NCBI GenBank assembly: GCA_910586725.1 | Contig: CAJUJL010000014.1 | Coordinates: 1 to 64,000 of the forward strand | DNA from: an uncultured Lachnospiraceae bacterium | Lineage (GTDB): Bacteria; Bacillota; Clostridia; Lachnospirales; Lachnospiraceae | DNA: 64,000 nt | Direction: 5' to 3' | In this document: in pieces, positions 42,725-50,935 of the stretch | Position numbering within the stretch: the stretch's first letter is position 1 | Layout: every line of letters starts with the position of its first letter | Notes under the pieces: generated by a model | What the model saw: the letters and a program-made list of their open reading frames with translations, nothing else | Told to the model about the DNA's origin: nothing | The model's database searches: none | Position numbers and translations under genes: made by a program

Positions 42725-43597
42725 ATGAAAAAATTAATTGCTGCGGTTTTGCTGATGGGAATGGCAGTCTCCATGACAGCCTGCGGAGATGACAAAGCGG
42801 ATAACAAAGAGGCGTCCGGCGCGGAAAGTGAACAGAACAGTGAAACAGGCGCCGTAGAAGGAGAAGAAAGCGGCAATACGTTTACCGTAGGGTTTGACCA
42901 GGATTTTCCGCCGTTTGGATACGTAGGGGACGACGGAGAATTTACGGGTTTTGATATTGAAATGGCAACAGAATGCGCAAAACGAATGGGAAAAGAAATT
43001 AAGCTGCAGCCGATTGACTGGGACGCCAAAGACATGGAGCTGGAATCCGGGACAATTGACTGTATCTGGAACGGATTTACGGTGAACGGCAGAGAGGATC
43101 AGTACACCTGGAGTGATCCTTACATGGATAACACGCAGGTAGTGATCGTCAAAAAGGATTCCGGCATCGAAACGCTTGCCGATTTGTCAGGTAAGATTGT
43201 GGAGGTTCAGAAGGAGTCTTCTGCGCAGTCAGCGCTGGAAGATGAAGAACATACGGAGCTTTTGGCATCGTTTGGAGGATTTTTGCAGGTTGCCGAATAT
43301 AATACGGCATTTATGGATTTGGAGTCCGGAGCGGTTGATGCGATTGCCATTGATATTGGCGTGGCAAATTTTCAGCTGGAAGGAAAAGAAGATGATTATG
43401 TGATTTTGGAGGAAGTGATTTCTTCCGAGCAGTATGCAGTCGGATTCTTAAAGGGAAATGAGGCGCTGCGCGACGAAGTGCAGAGCACATTGCTGGAGAT
43501 GGCAGAGGACGGAACGTTTGCTGAAATTTCAGACAGATATTTTGGCTATGACGTTTGTACATTAAAAGGCTCTGAAGGAGAAGCGGAAACCGAATAG
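42725..43597 (+). CDS. Amino-acid ABC transporter substrate-binding lipoprotein
   Basis: A 290-residue lipoprotein: signal peptide KKLIAAVLLMGMAVSMTAC with the lipid-modified cysteine at residue 20, an acidic spacer, then the type 3 solute-binding fold (TVGFDQDFPPFGYVGDDGEF, GFDIEMATECAKRMG, IDCIWNGFTVN). This family binds polar amino acids such as glutamine, histidine or cystine. GGAGG is ten bases before the ATG. First gene of a complete three-gene importer. It diverges from the Trp T-box gene, but the promoter here shows no T-box, so no link to tryptophan is claimed. Confidence 0.93.
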   Translation: MKKLIAAVLLMGMAVSMTACGDDKADNKEASGAESEQNSETGAVEGEESGNTFTVGFDQDFPPFGYVGDDGEFTGFDIEMATECAKRMGKEIKLQPIDWDAKDMELESGTIDCIWNGFTVNGREDQYTWSDPYMDNTQVVIVKKDSGIETLADLSGKIVEVQKESSAQSALEDEEHTELLASFGGFLQVAEYNTAFMDLESGAVDAIAIDIGVANFQLEGKEDDYVILEEVISSEQYAVGFLKGNEALRDEVQSTLLEMAEDGTFAEISDRYFGYDVCTLKGSEGEAETE

Positions 43598-43620
43598 GAA
43601 ATGTGCGGCTGGAGGTTGAA

Positions 43621-44271
43621 ATGAGTTTACAGGTTATGATGCAGCAGCTTGCGGGCGGAATGGTCACTACAATTCAGATTTTTGTTTTGACGCTGCTGTT
43701 TTCCCTTCCGCTGGGACTTTGCATTTCCTTTGGAAGAATGTCGGGTAATGCGCTGCTCCGCGGAATTACAAAACTGTATATATCAATTATGCGCGGAACG
43801 CCGTTGATGCTGCAGCTTTTGGTTGTTTATTTCGGCCCTTATTACATATTCGGGATTGGAATTACTTCTTCCTACCGTGCGTATGCGGTCGTGATTGCTT
43901 TTGCAATTAATTATGCGGCATATTTTGCGGAGATTTACCGCGGAGGAATCGAATCTATGTCAAGGGGCCAGTATGAGGCGGCTAAAGTTTTAGGCTATAC
44001 GAAGCCACAGACGTTTTTTAAAATTATTTTTCCGCAGGTGATTAAGCGGATACTGCCCTCTGTGACGAATGAAGTCATTACGCTTGTCAAGGATACGTCT
44101 CTGGCGTTTTCCATTGCATATATTGAGATGTTTACAACGGCAAAAGCAATTGCGGCTTCGCAAAAAAGTATGGTTCCGCTTATGGTGGCCGGAATCTTTT
44201 ACTATGTTTTTAACTTTATTGTCGCCGCGTTTATGGAGTTCTGGGAAAAGAAGCTTAGCTATTACAGTTAG
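43621..44271 (+). CDS. Amino-acid ABC transporter permease
   Basis: A 216-residue HisM/GlnP-type permease with five membrane segments and the ATPase-binding EAA loop EAAKVLGYTKPQTFFKIIFP. The polar amino-acid transporter signature YISIMRGTPLMLQLLVVYFG is visible. ATG 43621 is preceded by GGAGG six bases upstream. One permease gene implies a homodimeric channel. Confidence 0.94.
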   Translation: MSLQVMMQQLAGGMVTTIQIFVLTLLFSLPLGLCISFGRMSGNALLRGITKLYISIMRGTPLMLQLLVVYFGPYYIFGIGITSSYRAYAVVIAFAINYAAYFAEIYRGGIESMSRGQYEAAKVLGYTKPQTFFKIIFPQVIKRILPSVTNEVITLVKDTSLAFSIAYIEMFTTAKAIAASQKSMVPLMVAGIFYYVFNFIVAAFMEFWEKKLSYYS

Positions 44272-44282
44272 GAGAAGTTGCA

Positions 44283-45047
44283 ATGAAGCTGCTTGAAATG
44301 AATCATGTGAAAAAGAGTTTTGATGGAAATACTGTTCTAAAAAATATCAGTCTGTCTGTGGAAGAAGGCGAAGTCGTATCCATTATCGGGCCTTCCGGTT
44401 CCGGAAAATCCACGCTGTTACGGTGTGCGACGCTCCTTGAAACAATGGACGACGGAGATTTGTATTATCTTTCCGAGGCGGCGGCAAAAAGCGATGGCGG
44501 TCGGGCAGTCTATGCTTCTGCATCCGAGCTGAAAAAAATTGAGCGGCAGTTTGGACTGGTGTTTCAGAATTTTAATCTGTTTCCGCATTATTCGGTTATG
44601 AAAAATATTACGGACGCGCCGATTCATGTGCAGAAGCGGAAGAAAGAAGAAGTGATGGAGGAAGCGCATGTTCTGTTGAAAAAAATGGGTTTGAGCGACA
44701 GGGCGGATTATTATCCGTGTCAGCTTTCCGGCGGACAGCAGCAGAGAGTCTCGATTGCAAGAGCGCTGGCGATGAAACCGAAAATTTTGTTTTTTGATGA
44801 ACCGACGTCTGCGTTAGACCCGGAGCTGACAGGGGAAATTTTAAAGGTTATCACAGATCTTGCAAAAGAAAAAATGACGATGGTGATTGTTACGCATGAA
44901 ATGCATTTTGCAAAAGACGTGTCTGACAGAATGATTTTTATGGATAAAGGCGTGATAGTGGAAGAGACGACGCCGGAAGAGCTGTTTACATCGACAAATC
45001 AGCGTACAAGAGAATTTTTGGGAAAATACCATATTTTAAACGGATAA
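44283..45047 (+). CDS. Amino-acid ABC transporter ATPase (GlnQ-like)
   Basis: A 254-residue ATPase: Walker A GPSGSGKST (residues 37-45), Q-loop LVFQNFNLFPHYSV, signature LSGGQQQRV, Walker B ILFFDEPTSALDP, H-loop VTHEM. A 20-residue insertion (YLSEAAAKSDGGRAVYASAS) between Walker A and the Q-loop is unusual for GlnQ. Last gene of the importer; terminator follows. Confidence 0.95.
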   Translation: MKLLEMNHVKKSFDGNTVLKNISLSVEEGEVVSIIGPSGSGKSTLLRCATLLETMDDGDLYYLSEAAAKSDGGRAVYASASELKKIERQFGLVFQNFNLFPHYSVMKNITDAPIHVQKRKKEEVMEEAHVLLKKMGLSDRADYYPCQLSGGQQQRVSIARALAMKPKILFFDEPTSALDPELTGEILKVITDLAKEKMTMVIVTHEMHFAKDVSDRMIFMDKGVIVEETTPEELFTSTNQRTREFLGKYHILNG

Positions 45048-45064
45048 TAAAAAGTGCGATTTTT

Positions 45065-45107
45065 ATATGCGGATTCAAATTGTATTATTTGAATCCGCAT
45101 ATTTTAT
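45065..45107 (+). terminator. Terminator after the ABC operon
   Basis: ATATGCGGATTCAAA pairs perfectly with TTTGAATCCGCATAT around an eight-base loop, then T-rich sequence. Confidence 0.9.
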
Positions 45108-45155
45108 ATTTCCGTGGTAATGATAATGGTTAGGAAGAAAGAAAAGGAGATTGGA

Positions 45156-46118
45156 ATGGACAGGGTATTAAAAGAATTTTTTGGTAACGGTATTGTTCCC
45201 GTAGTTGCGCTGGATGATGCAAAAGATGCGAAACCGCTTGCAAAAGCGTTGAAAAACGGAGGGCTCTCCTGTGTGGAAGTAACGTTTCGGACAGACGCCG
45301 CAGAAGAATCCATTCGTACAATAGCAAATGAAATCCCTGATATGATGGTAGGGGCGGGGACGGTTCTTACAATCCATCAGGTGGATAGCGCATTGGAAGC
45401 CGGCGCTGAATTTATTGTAAGTCCCGGCTTGAATCCGGAGGTGGCAGCATACTGCATATATAAAAAAATACCGGTTTTTCCGGGATGCGCAAATCCAAGC
45501 GATATTGAAACGGCAATCGGGCTTGGACTGGATGTGGTCAAGTTTTTCCCGTCAGAGGCATGCGGAGGGCTTCCTGCGATCAAGGCAATGTCAGCTCCGT
45601 ACCATAATATAAAGTTTATGCCCACGGGAGGAATTTGTCAGGGCAATATCAAAAGTTATCTGGATTTTAAAAAAATCATAGCCTGCGGGGGAAGCTGGAT
45701 GGCCAGTCGTGCAATGATAAAAGAAAAGAATTGGGCGGGCATTGAAAAACTGACGAAAAACGCCGTAGCGGAAATGCTTGGTTTTACTATCAAACATATT
45801 GGAATCAATCGCGACAATGAAGATGAGGCGCTGACAGAAGGCAGAAAATTTGCGTGTCTGTTTGGAGAAGAGCTGGACAGAAAAGAAAAATGTTTCTTTG
45901 CAGGTCCCCTGGTAGAGATGATGAAACAGAATGGGCGCGGCGCGCACGGACACATAGCAATCGGCGTAAATTCAGTGGAAAGGGCCGTTTATCATTTGAA
46001 AAAAAGAGGATTTTTACTGGATGAATCGAGTGGGATTTATGAGGAAGACGGCAGCTTGAAATTAATTTATTTTAAAGATGAAATTGCAGGATTCGCATTG
46101 CATCTGGCACAGAATTAA
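45156..46118 (+). CDS. eda: KDPG/KHG aldolase with C-terminal VOC-like domain
   Basis: A 320-residue fusion. Residues 1-205 are a class I KDPG aldolase: VEVTFRTDAAEE with the catalytic glutamate, GAGTVL, VFPGCANPSDI, and the Schiff-base lysine in DVVKFFPSEACGG, plus MPTGGI. It splits 2-keto-3-deoxy-6-phosphogluconate to pyruvate and glyceraldehyde 3-phosphate. Residues 218-320 (IKHIGINRDNEDEALTEGRK, HGHIAIGVNSVERAVYHLKK, GFALHLAQ) look like a VOC/glyoxalase half-fold, absent from typical 210-residue Eda. AAGGAG lies six bases before ATG 45156. It heads eda-kdgK-ldh. Confidence 0.87.
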   Translation: MDRVLKEFFGNGIVPVVALDDAKDAKPLAKALKNGGLSCVEVTFRTDAAEESIRTIANEIPDMMVGAGTVLTIHQVDSALEAGAEFIVSPGLNPEVAAYCIYKKIPVFPGCANPSDIETAIGLGLDVVKFFPSEACGGLPAIKAMSAPYHNIKFMPTGGICQGNIKSYLDFKKIIACGGSWMASRAMIKEKNWAGIEKLTKNAVAEMLGFTIKHIGINRDNEDEALTEGRKFACLFGEELDRKEKCFFAGPLVEMMKQNGRGAHGHIAIGVNSVERAVYHLKKRGFLLDESSGIYEEDGSLKLIYFKDEIAGFALHLAQN

Positions 46119-46136
46119 GTTTTGGAGGAATGAAAA

Positions 46137-47162
46137 ATGGCAGAAAAAATTGTTACTTTGGGTGAAATTATGTTGCGGCTTGCGCCAGGCGGATACGATC
46201 GTTTTGTTCAGGCAGCTTCTTTTGGAGCGTCTTATGGCGGGGGAGAAGCAAATGTTGCGGTATCTCTGGCAAATTACGGAATGGACGCATGTTTTGTTAC
46301 CAGATTGCCTCAGCACGAAATTGGACAGGCTGCGGTCAATGCGCTGCGGCAGTTTGGCGTCGATACGTCTGCCATCGTCCGGGGCGGCGACCGCGTAGGC
46401 ATTTATTTTTTAGAAAAAGGGGCCAGCCAGCGTCCTTCAAAAGTTATATATGACCGGGCCGGTTCCGCATTTGCAGGAGCATCTGCGGATGAGTTTGACT
46501 GGGACCATATTTTCAAAGAGGCGGACTGGTTTCATTTTACCGGCATTACCCCCGCGCTTTCCGATCAGGCCGCGGAAATTTGCCAAAAAGCAGTTCGGGC
46601 GGCGAAAGAAAAAGGAATTACGGTCAGCTGTGATTTAAATTACCGAAATAAATTATGGTCGAAAGAAAAAGCCGGGAAGGTAATGGGAGAGTTATGTAAA
46701 TACGTGGACGTATGTATTTCCAATGAAGAAGACGCGTATGATGTGTTTGGCATCCAATCAAAAGGAAGCAGGGTTTCGGATGGAGAATTGAATAAAGAAG
46801 GCTACAAAGAAGTCGCGCAAAAGCTGACGGAGCGTTTTGGGTTTCAAAAAGTCGCCATTACGCTTAGGACTTCGATTTCGGCGAATGATAATCGGTGGGC
46901 CGCTATGTTATACGAAAATGGAAGATGCTGTTTCAGTAAAGAATACCTGATGCACATTGTAGACCGCGTAGGCGGTGGAGATTCTTTCGGCGGCGGGTTG
47001 ATTTATGCATGCTTAAAGGGGTATAATGCAGAAGAAAGCATTGAATTTGCAGTTGCTGCAAGCTGTTTAAAACATTCCATTGAGGGTGATTTTAATCAGG
47101 TATCTGTGGATGAAGTGAAAAAGCTGGCGGCAGGAAATGCTTCCGGCAGGGTGCAGCGCTAA
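46137..47162 (+). CDS. kdgK: 2-Dehydro-3-deoxygluconokinase (PfkB family)
   Basis: A 341-residue sugar kinase of the PfkB fold: opening IVTLGEIMLRLAPGG, YGGGEANVAVSLANYG sugar-binding loop, and the anion-hole motif DRVGGGDSFGGGL with the catalytic aspartate. GAGD of most members is GGGD here. With eda upstream it completes ketodeoxygluconate use (from hexuronates such as pectin) through KDPG. GGAGG lies before the ATG. Confidence 0.9.
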   Translation: MAEKIVTLGEIMLRLAPGGYDRFVQAASFGASYGGGEANVAVSLANYGMDACFVTRLPQHEIGQAAVNALRQFGVDTSAIVRGGDRVGIYFLEKGASQRPSKVIYDRAGSAFAGASADEFDWDHIFKEADWFHFTGITPALSDQAAEICQKAVRAAKEKGITVSCDLNYRNKLWSKEKAGKVMGELCKYVDVCISNEEDAYDVFGIQSKGSRVSDGELNKEGYKEVAQKLTERFGFQKVAITLRTSISANDNRWAAMLYENGRCCFSKEYLMHIVDRVGGGDSFGGGLIYACLKGYNAEESIEFAVAASCLKHSIEGDFNQVSVDEVKKLAAGNASGRVQR

Positions 47163-47181
47163 AACAGACAGGAGGCGGAAG

Positions 47182-48153
47182 ATGGGTAAGGAAAAAGAAA
47201 TAAAACAGGTAAATTTGAGAAAGGTTGCTATGATCGGGTGTGGATTTGTAGGTTCTGCGTCTGCATTCAGCCTGATGCAAAGCGGCCTGTTTTCGGAAAT
47301 GGTATTGATAGACGCCGATATGGAAAGGGCGGAAGGGGAGGCAATGGATATTGGCCATGGAGTGCCCTTTGCAAAGCAGATGAAGATATATGCCGGTAAT
47401 TATGACGATATTGTAGATGCGGCAATCATTATTATTACGGCCGGGGCAAATCAAAAGCCCGAAGAAACAAGGCTGGATCTGGTGCATAAAAATGTGGCCA
47501 TATTCCGGAAAATTATTCCCGAAATAGCAAAGAGGAATTGTCAGGGAATTTTGCTTGTCGTATCCAATCCCGTGGATATTTTGACGTATACGGCATTAAA
47601 ACTTTCCGGTTTTACCGAAAACCGCGTGATCGGATCGGGAACGGTTTTAGATACGGCAAGGCTGAAATATGAATTGGGAGAACACCTTTCCGTAGACAGC
47701 CGGAGCGTACATGCATTTATTATCGGAGAGCATGGAGACAGTGAAATTGCGGCATTTAGCAGCGCAAACGTCTCGGGTATTGCTTTGAGTGAATTTTGCG
47801 AGCTAAGGGGACACTATACGCATGATGAGAATACGCAGAAAATTGCGGAAACGGTAAAAAACAGCGCTTATGATATTATTAAGAAAAAGAGAGCGACTTA
47901 TTACGGGATTGCGATGGCAGTTAAGCGGATCTGCGAAGTAATCATTCGCGATGAAAAATCAATTCTTCCGGTTTCGTCTATGATGCATGGCGCATATGGA
48001 ATAGAAGATGTGGTTTTGAGCATGCCCGCGGTTGTGGGCAAACATGGGGTGGAAACACAGGTTCCCATTCCGCTGAGCGAGGAAGAGAAGGAAAAGCTTT
48101 TGCACTCGGCAGAAACGTTAAAAAAGATCATCAAAGAAGTTGAGGAAAAATAG
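47182..48153 (+). CDS. ldh: L-lactate dehydrogenase
   Basis: A 323-residue NAD-dependent LDH: nucleotide loop IGCGFVGSASAF, specificity loop GANQKPEETRLDL (Gln at the position that separates lactate from malate enzymes), Asp/Arg in TVLDTARLKYELG, catalytic His in IGEHGDSEIAAFS. It would convert pyruvate to lactate and recover NAD. Placement as third gene after eda and kdgK couples sugar-acid breakdown to lactate release. ATG 47182 follows GGAGGCG. Terminator 17 bases on. Confidence 0.92.
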   Translation: MGKEKEIKQVNLRKVAMIGCGFVGSASAFSLMQSGLFSEMVLIDADMERAEGEAMDIGHGVPFAKQMKIYAGNYDDIVDAAIIIITAGANQKPEETRLDLVHKNVAIFRKIIPEIAKRNCQGILLVVSNPVDILTYTALKLSGFTENRVIGSGTVLDTARLKYELGEHLSVDSRSVHAFIIGEHGDSEIAAFSSANVSGIALSEFCELRGHYTHDENTQKIAETVKNSAYDIIKKKRATYYGIAMAVKRICEVIIRDEKSILPVSSMMHGAYGIEDVVLSMPAVVGKHGVETQVPIPLSEEEKEKLLHSAETLKKIIKEVEEK

Positions 48154-48169
48154 CATTTACAGAGACAGG

Positions 48170-48208
48170 AAAAGCGGCATCTGATTATTAAAATCGATGC
48201 CGCTTTTA
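48170..48208. terminator. Bidirectional terminator after ldh
   Basis: AAAAGCGGCATC at 48170-48181 is the exact complement of GATGCCGCTTTT at 48196-48207. It serves both the ldh operon and the reverse-strand transcript from 48400. Confidence 0.9.
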
Positions 48209-48400
48209 AACTATGCTGTCCATTGGATGATACCTCCTGTCTTCCATCTTCTTTGATCAAATTCCAAAAATGATAAGTATTATTTTCATTTCCCGAATCT
48301 GTTCTCCGGAATGGTCATCTTTTCAAAAGGACTTTTTAAATATTGGATTTGTATCCTGGTGGTCCGTACCTCCTTTGCTTAAATTTGTATTTCTTTTGAT
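48170..48400 (-). ncRNA. Candidate structured RNA, about 230 bases
   Basis: The 511-base gap 48154-48664 has no convincing protein gene. On the reverse strand a consensus promoter (48435-48407) leads into about 230 bases that end in the terminator at 48208-48170. The transcript carries two GGAGGTA boxes, AAAGGAGGTACGG (48376-48364) and ACAGGAGGTATC (48240-48229), but neither is followed by a useful frame: after the first there is no ATG, GTG or TTG at proper spacing, and the second gives only five codons. The arms pair: ACCAGGATAC with GTATCATCC, CAAATCC with GGAATTTG, CATTCCG with CGGGAAATG, so a rod-like fold is possible, somewhat like 6S RNA. Identity unknown. Confidence 0.5.
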
Positions 48401-48406
48401 GAAATT

Positions 48407-48435
48407 ATTGTAGTCTAAATACGCATTTTTGTCAA
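48407..48435 (-). promoter_or_regulatory. Consensus promoter of the orphan transcript
   Basis: Reverse strand TTGACA (48435-48430), exactly 17 bases, TACAAT (48412-48407). It points away from the sigma factor gene. Confidence 0.75.
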
Positions 48436-48664
48436 TCCTATTTTAGAAAAATATCAATTAGATATAATTATAACTGAATTAATATATATAAGTTTATAAA
48501 TATTCTGATAATTTGAGGGCCGGAGAATCAGAGATGATTTTTGTGGATACGGTAATATTCAAGGTCACTGAAATTAAAAAAATAGAAAAAATGAAAACCG
48601 GCGCAAGAGTTGTCACAATATATAAGTGAAGGGCAAACATAAGACGTCTTATAAGGTGATTCAA

Positions 48665-49198
48665 ATGACAATAAAAGAATTGGAAATCTGCATTGAAAAA
48701 TATGGAAAAGATATCTATTCTTTCTGCAGACAGCTTACCATGAGTTTACAGGAGGCGGATGATTTATATCAGGATACGTTTTTAAAAGCAATGGAATTGA
48801 TTCCTAAAATAGATAACGATCAAAATCCCAAAAGCTATCTGCTCTCCATAGCGGTTCATATCTGGAAAAACAAAAAACAAAAATTTGCATGGCGAAAGCG
48901 GATTGCGGATATAAATCCTATTACGGATTTATTTATGGAACAAACTGCCAATCCGCTGGATCTTTCCTTGGAAGAACGGGTATTAAAGCAGGAAGAAATC
49001 CTTCTTGTCAGAAGCGCTGTACGGCGGCTTCCGGAACGCTTAATGGCGCCAACCTGTCTTTATTATATGGAAAATCTGTCCGTTTCGCAGATTGCAGCGC
49101 TGTTAAATATACCGGTTGGAACCGTAAAAATCAGATTGTACCAGGCAAGAAAACGATTAAAAAAAGAATTGGAGGTTGTTTTAGGTGAAAAATATTGA
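48665..49198 (+). CDS. ECF-type RNA polymerase sigma factor
   Basis: A 177-residue sigma factor with region 2 (EADDLYQDTFLKAMELIPKI, and SYLLSIAVHIWKNKKQ) and region 4 (VRRLPERLMAPTCLYYMENL, helix-turn-helix LSVSQIAALLNIPVGTVKIR). It directs RNA polymerase to a small stress regulon. ATG 48665 is used because AAGGTGA lies five bases before it; an in-frame GTG 39 bases upstream lacks a site. It overlaps the next gene, its probable anti-sigma partner, by 14 bases. Confidence 0.9.
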   Translation: MTIKELEICIEKYGKDIYSFCRQLTMSLQEADDLYQDTFLKAMELIPKIDNDQNPKSYLLSIAVHIWKNKKQKFAWRKRIADINPITDLFMEQTANPLDLSLEERVLKQEEILLVRSAVRRLPERLMAPTCLYYMENLSVSQIAALLNIPVGTVKIRLYQARKRLKKELEVVLGEKY

Positions 49199-50324
49199 TG
49201 CTATTTTAAAACAAGCCCTTACTCCAACAGATGAACCGGATTTCTGGTTAAACCAGAAAATTTTATCTATGGCAAAGGAGGCCGTCCCTATGAAAAAGAA
49301 AAAATATAAAACCGCAGCAGTCTTTGTATCCGCAGCAATTGCACTTGGCATAGGTTCTATTTCCATTTATGCCGCGCACAAATTTTTGCAGCCGGAGCAT
49401 GTGGCGGAAAAAATGAATGATCATAAATTAAAGGATGCGCTGCAAAGTGAAGACGCCACGATCATAAACGAGACGCAAAGTTATGGCGGTTATGACGTTA
49501 CGCTTTTAAGCATTGTCTCCGGAAAAGATCTTACGGAATTTGCTATTACGGCAGAAGACGGCGTACATGACGATCGGACTTATGCGGTTATTGCAATTGC
49601 AAATTCTGACCAGACGCCTATATCCAATGGGGAGCATTCGTTTTTTACCTCTCTCCTGATACAGGGGTTAAACCCTAATAGGTACAATGCTTATACATTT
49701 GATGGCGTCTGTTTTGATATAGAAGAAGATGGGATTCTCTATCGGATCGCCGATTGTGACAATGTAGAAATATTTGCCGATCGGGAAATTTATATGTGCG
49801 TCTCTGACGGAACCGGCTACAATGCTGACGCTTACGCATACGACGAAACAGCAGGAACCATTTTCAGAAATGAAACGTATAACGGATTAAATGCACTGTT
49901 TCGTCTGCCGTTCGATGCATCCAAAGCCGATCCAAAAGCCGCTGCGGAATACATTAGAAAAATCGACGGAAACAACGCCAATGCGTCGGGAGAAGAACGT
50001 TCCGAAGAAGATATTAAAATATCGGAATTTTTAGAAAAGCTGACTCCGGAAAATATGTCTGACTATATCAAACCGATAGAAAGCACGACAAAAGCGCTTA
50101 TGCCGGATGAAAACGGATTGCTGAACTATGAATACAACTTAGAGGCAGACGGCAGAGGCTATGGAAGCGGTTCTATGTCCGTAGATTCACTGTTTCCTGA
50201 CGGAAAAACAGGCGTCTGCATCAGTGGCAGCAGTTCGGAAGGCACATTTGACACCCTTTTGATTGATGTGTTTACATTAAACGAGGACGGAAGCGTCACC
50301 TATACGGTATATATGCCAAAATAA
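49185..50324 (+). CDS. Probable membrane anti-sigma factor / sensor
   Basis: A 379-residue protein: cytoplasmic N-terminus of about 40 residues (NIDAILKQALTPTDEPDFWL), one membrane helix (about 43-64), and a large acidic outside domain of about 310 residues without a family I recognise. A long second half (DASKADPKAAAEYIRKIDG, TPENMSDYIKPIEST) may bind a ligand. It starts at GTG 49185 inside the sigma gene, the usual arrangement for an anti-sigma factor that holds the ECF factor at the membrane. Function inferred from context and topology. Confidence 0.72.
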   Translation: MKNIDAILKQALTPTDEPDFWLNQKILSMAKEAVPMKKKKYKTAAVFVSAAIALGIGSISIYAAHKFLQPEHVAEKMNDHKLKDALQSEDATIINETQSYGGYDVTLLSIVSGKDLTEFAITAEDGVHDDRTYAVIAIANSDQTPISNGEHSFFTSLLIQGLNPNRYNAYTFDGVCFDIEEDGILYRIADCDNVEIFADREIYMCVSDGTGYNADAYAYDETAGTIFRNETYNGLNALFRLPFDASKADPKAAAEYIRKIDGNNANASGEERSEEDIKISEFLEKLTPENMSDYIKPIESTTKALMPDENGLLNYEYNLEADGRGYGSGSMSVDSLFPDGKTGVCISGSSSEGTFDTLLIDVFTLNEDGSVTYTVYMPK

Positions 50325-50335
50325 AGTGAATCAGG

Positions 50336-50360
50336 GCCGCCGGTTATGCCGGCGGCTTTG
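50336..50360 (+). terminator. Terminator after anti-sigma gene
   Basis: GCCGCCGG at 50336-50343 pairs with CCGGCGGC at 50349-50356; short T-run. Confidence 0.75.
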
Positions 50361-50473
50361 TCTGCGAGAACCACAGGCAGTAGGGCAATTGTTGGTAAGT
50401 GTATGAAATCAATTATTTTACAGGGGTAATTTGGTTACAAGACCTCCAGACGAAAGAAAGGAGGGCGTTGCCA

Positions 50474-50563
50474 ATGATTACATATTCTGAACTGATTCAG
50501 TTTTGTATACTCATTGTTGCCCTTGTTAGTCTGTGTTATCAGATATTCAAGGGAAGAAAATAG
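50474..50563 (+). CDS. Holin-like type I toxin peptide, 29 residues
   Basis: ATG 50474 is preceded by AAAGGAGGGCG. The peptide opens MITYSELIQFCILIVALVSL and ends CYQIFKGRK: an acidic/polar start, one hydrophobic helix of about 19 residues, and a basic tail. This is the layout of the putative holin-like toxin family (TxpA/BsrG-like) common in Firmicutes. Such peptides depolarise the membrane and are silenced by an antisense RNA that overlaps their 3' end. A hairpin overlaps the stop codon and a reverse promoter lies about 100 bases downstream, which fits such an arrangement. Confidence 0.72.
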   Translation: MITYSELIQFCILIVALVSLCYQIFKGRK

Positions 50564-50590
50564 CCGCCACTACTGCGAATAGTGACGGCT
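50562..50590. terminator. Hairpin overlapping the toxin stop codon
   Basis: AGCCGCCACTA pairs with TAGTGACGGCT around CTGCGAA, one mismatch. No T-run on the forward strand; it may protect the toxin mRNA 3' end or pair with the antisense RNA. Confidence 0.6.
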
Positions 50591-50656
50591 GACCTTATAA
50601 AAGGTTAATGCTTTAATAGTTTGGGTAGCCGCTTGCGGTTTCCCTTTTGTATCTTT

Positions 50657-50685
50657 AATATAGCATATTTGACAGCAATACGCAA
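50657..50685 (-). promoter_or_regulatory. Candidate antitoxin RNA promoter
   Basis: Reverse strand TTGCGT (50685-50680), 17 bases, extended -10 TGCTATATT (TATATT at 50662-50657). A transcript from here would run toward the toxin 3' end, as RatA does for TxpA. A 106-codon reverse frame across the region shows no family likeness. Confidence 0.45.
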
Positions 50686-50890
50686 GTATTTGCTGATTTT
50701 TTCCTCCTGGCCCTGCTTTTTTCGTTCCATCAGGCTGATGCACTCCAATTTGCGGAACAGCTTTGTTGATTTGTCCTTATTATACCTCAAGGGCATACCT
50801 ATACATCCTGATTTCTGTGACATATTTGAAAAGAAAGACGGAAAAGACGGGATAATGCAATGTGAACAAAAGTTCGTAAAGAAAAAATAC

Positions 50891-50919
50891 TTGACACATA
50901 TTTTGTTGTGTGCTATTCT
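50891..50919 (+). promoter_or_regulatory. Promoter of the ylxM-ffh operon
   Basis: TTGACA at 50891-50896, 17-base spacer ending TGC (extended -10), TATTCT at 50914-50919, only 17 bases before the ylxM start. Confidence 0.85.
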
Positions 50920-50935
50920 ACCCAAGGTGATAAAA

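Noticed and set aside
48212..48365. Short reading frames after the two GGAGGTA boxes in the orphan transcript
   Set aside because: The first has no standard start codon at usable spacing and the second has only five codons.
50605..50925. 106-codon reverse frame next to the toxin
   Set aside because: No family likeness; it runs over a promoter pair and the ylxM promoter, so chance is more likely.
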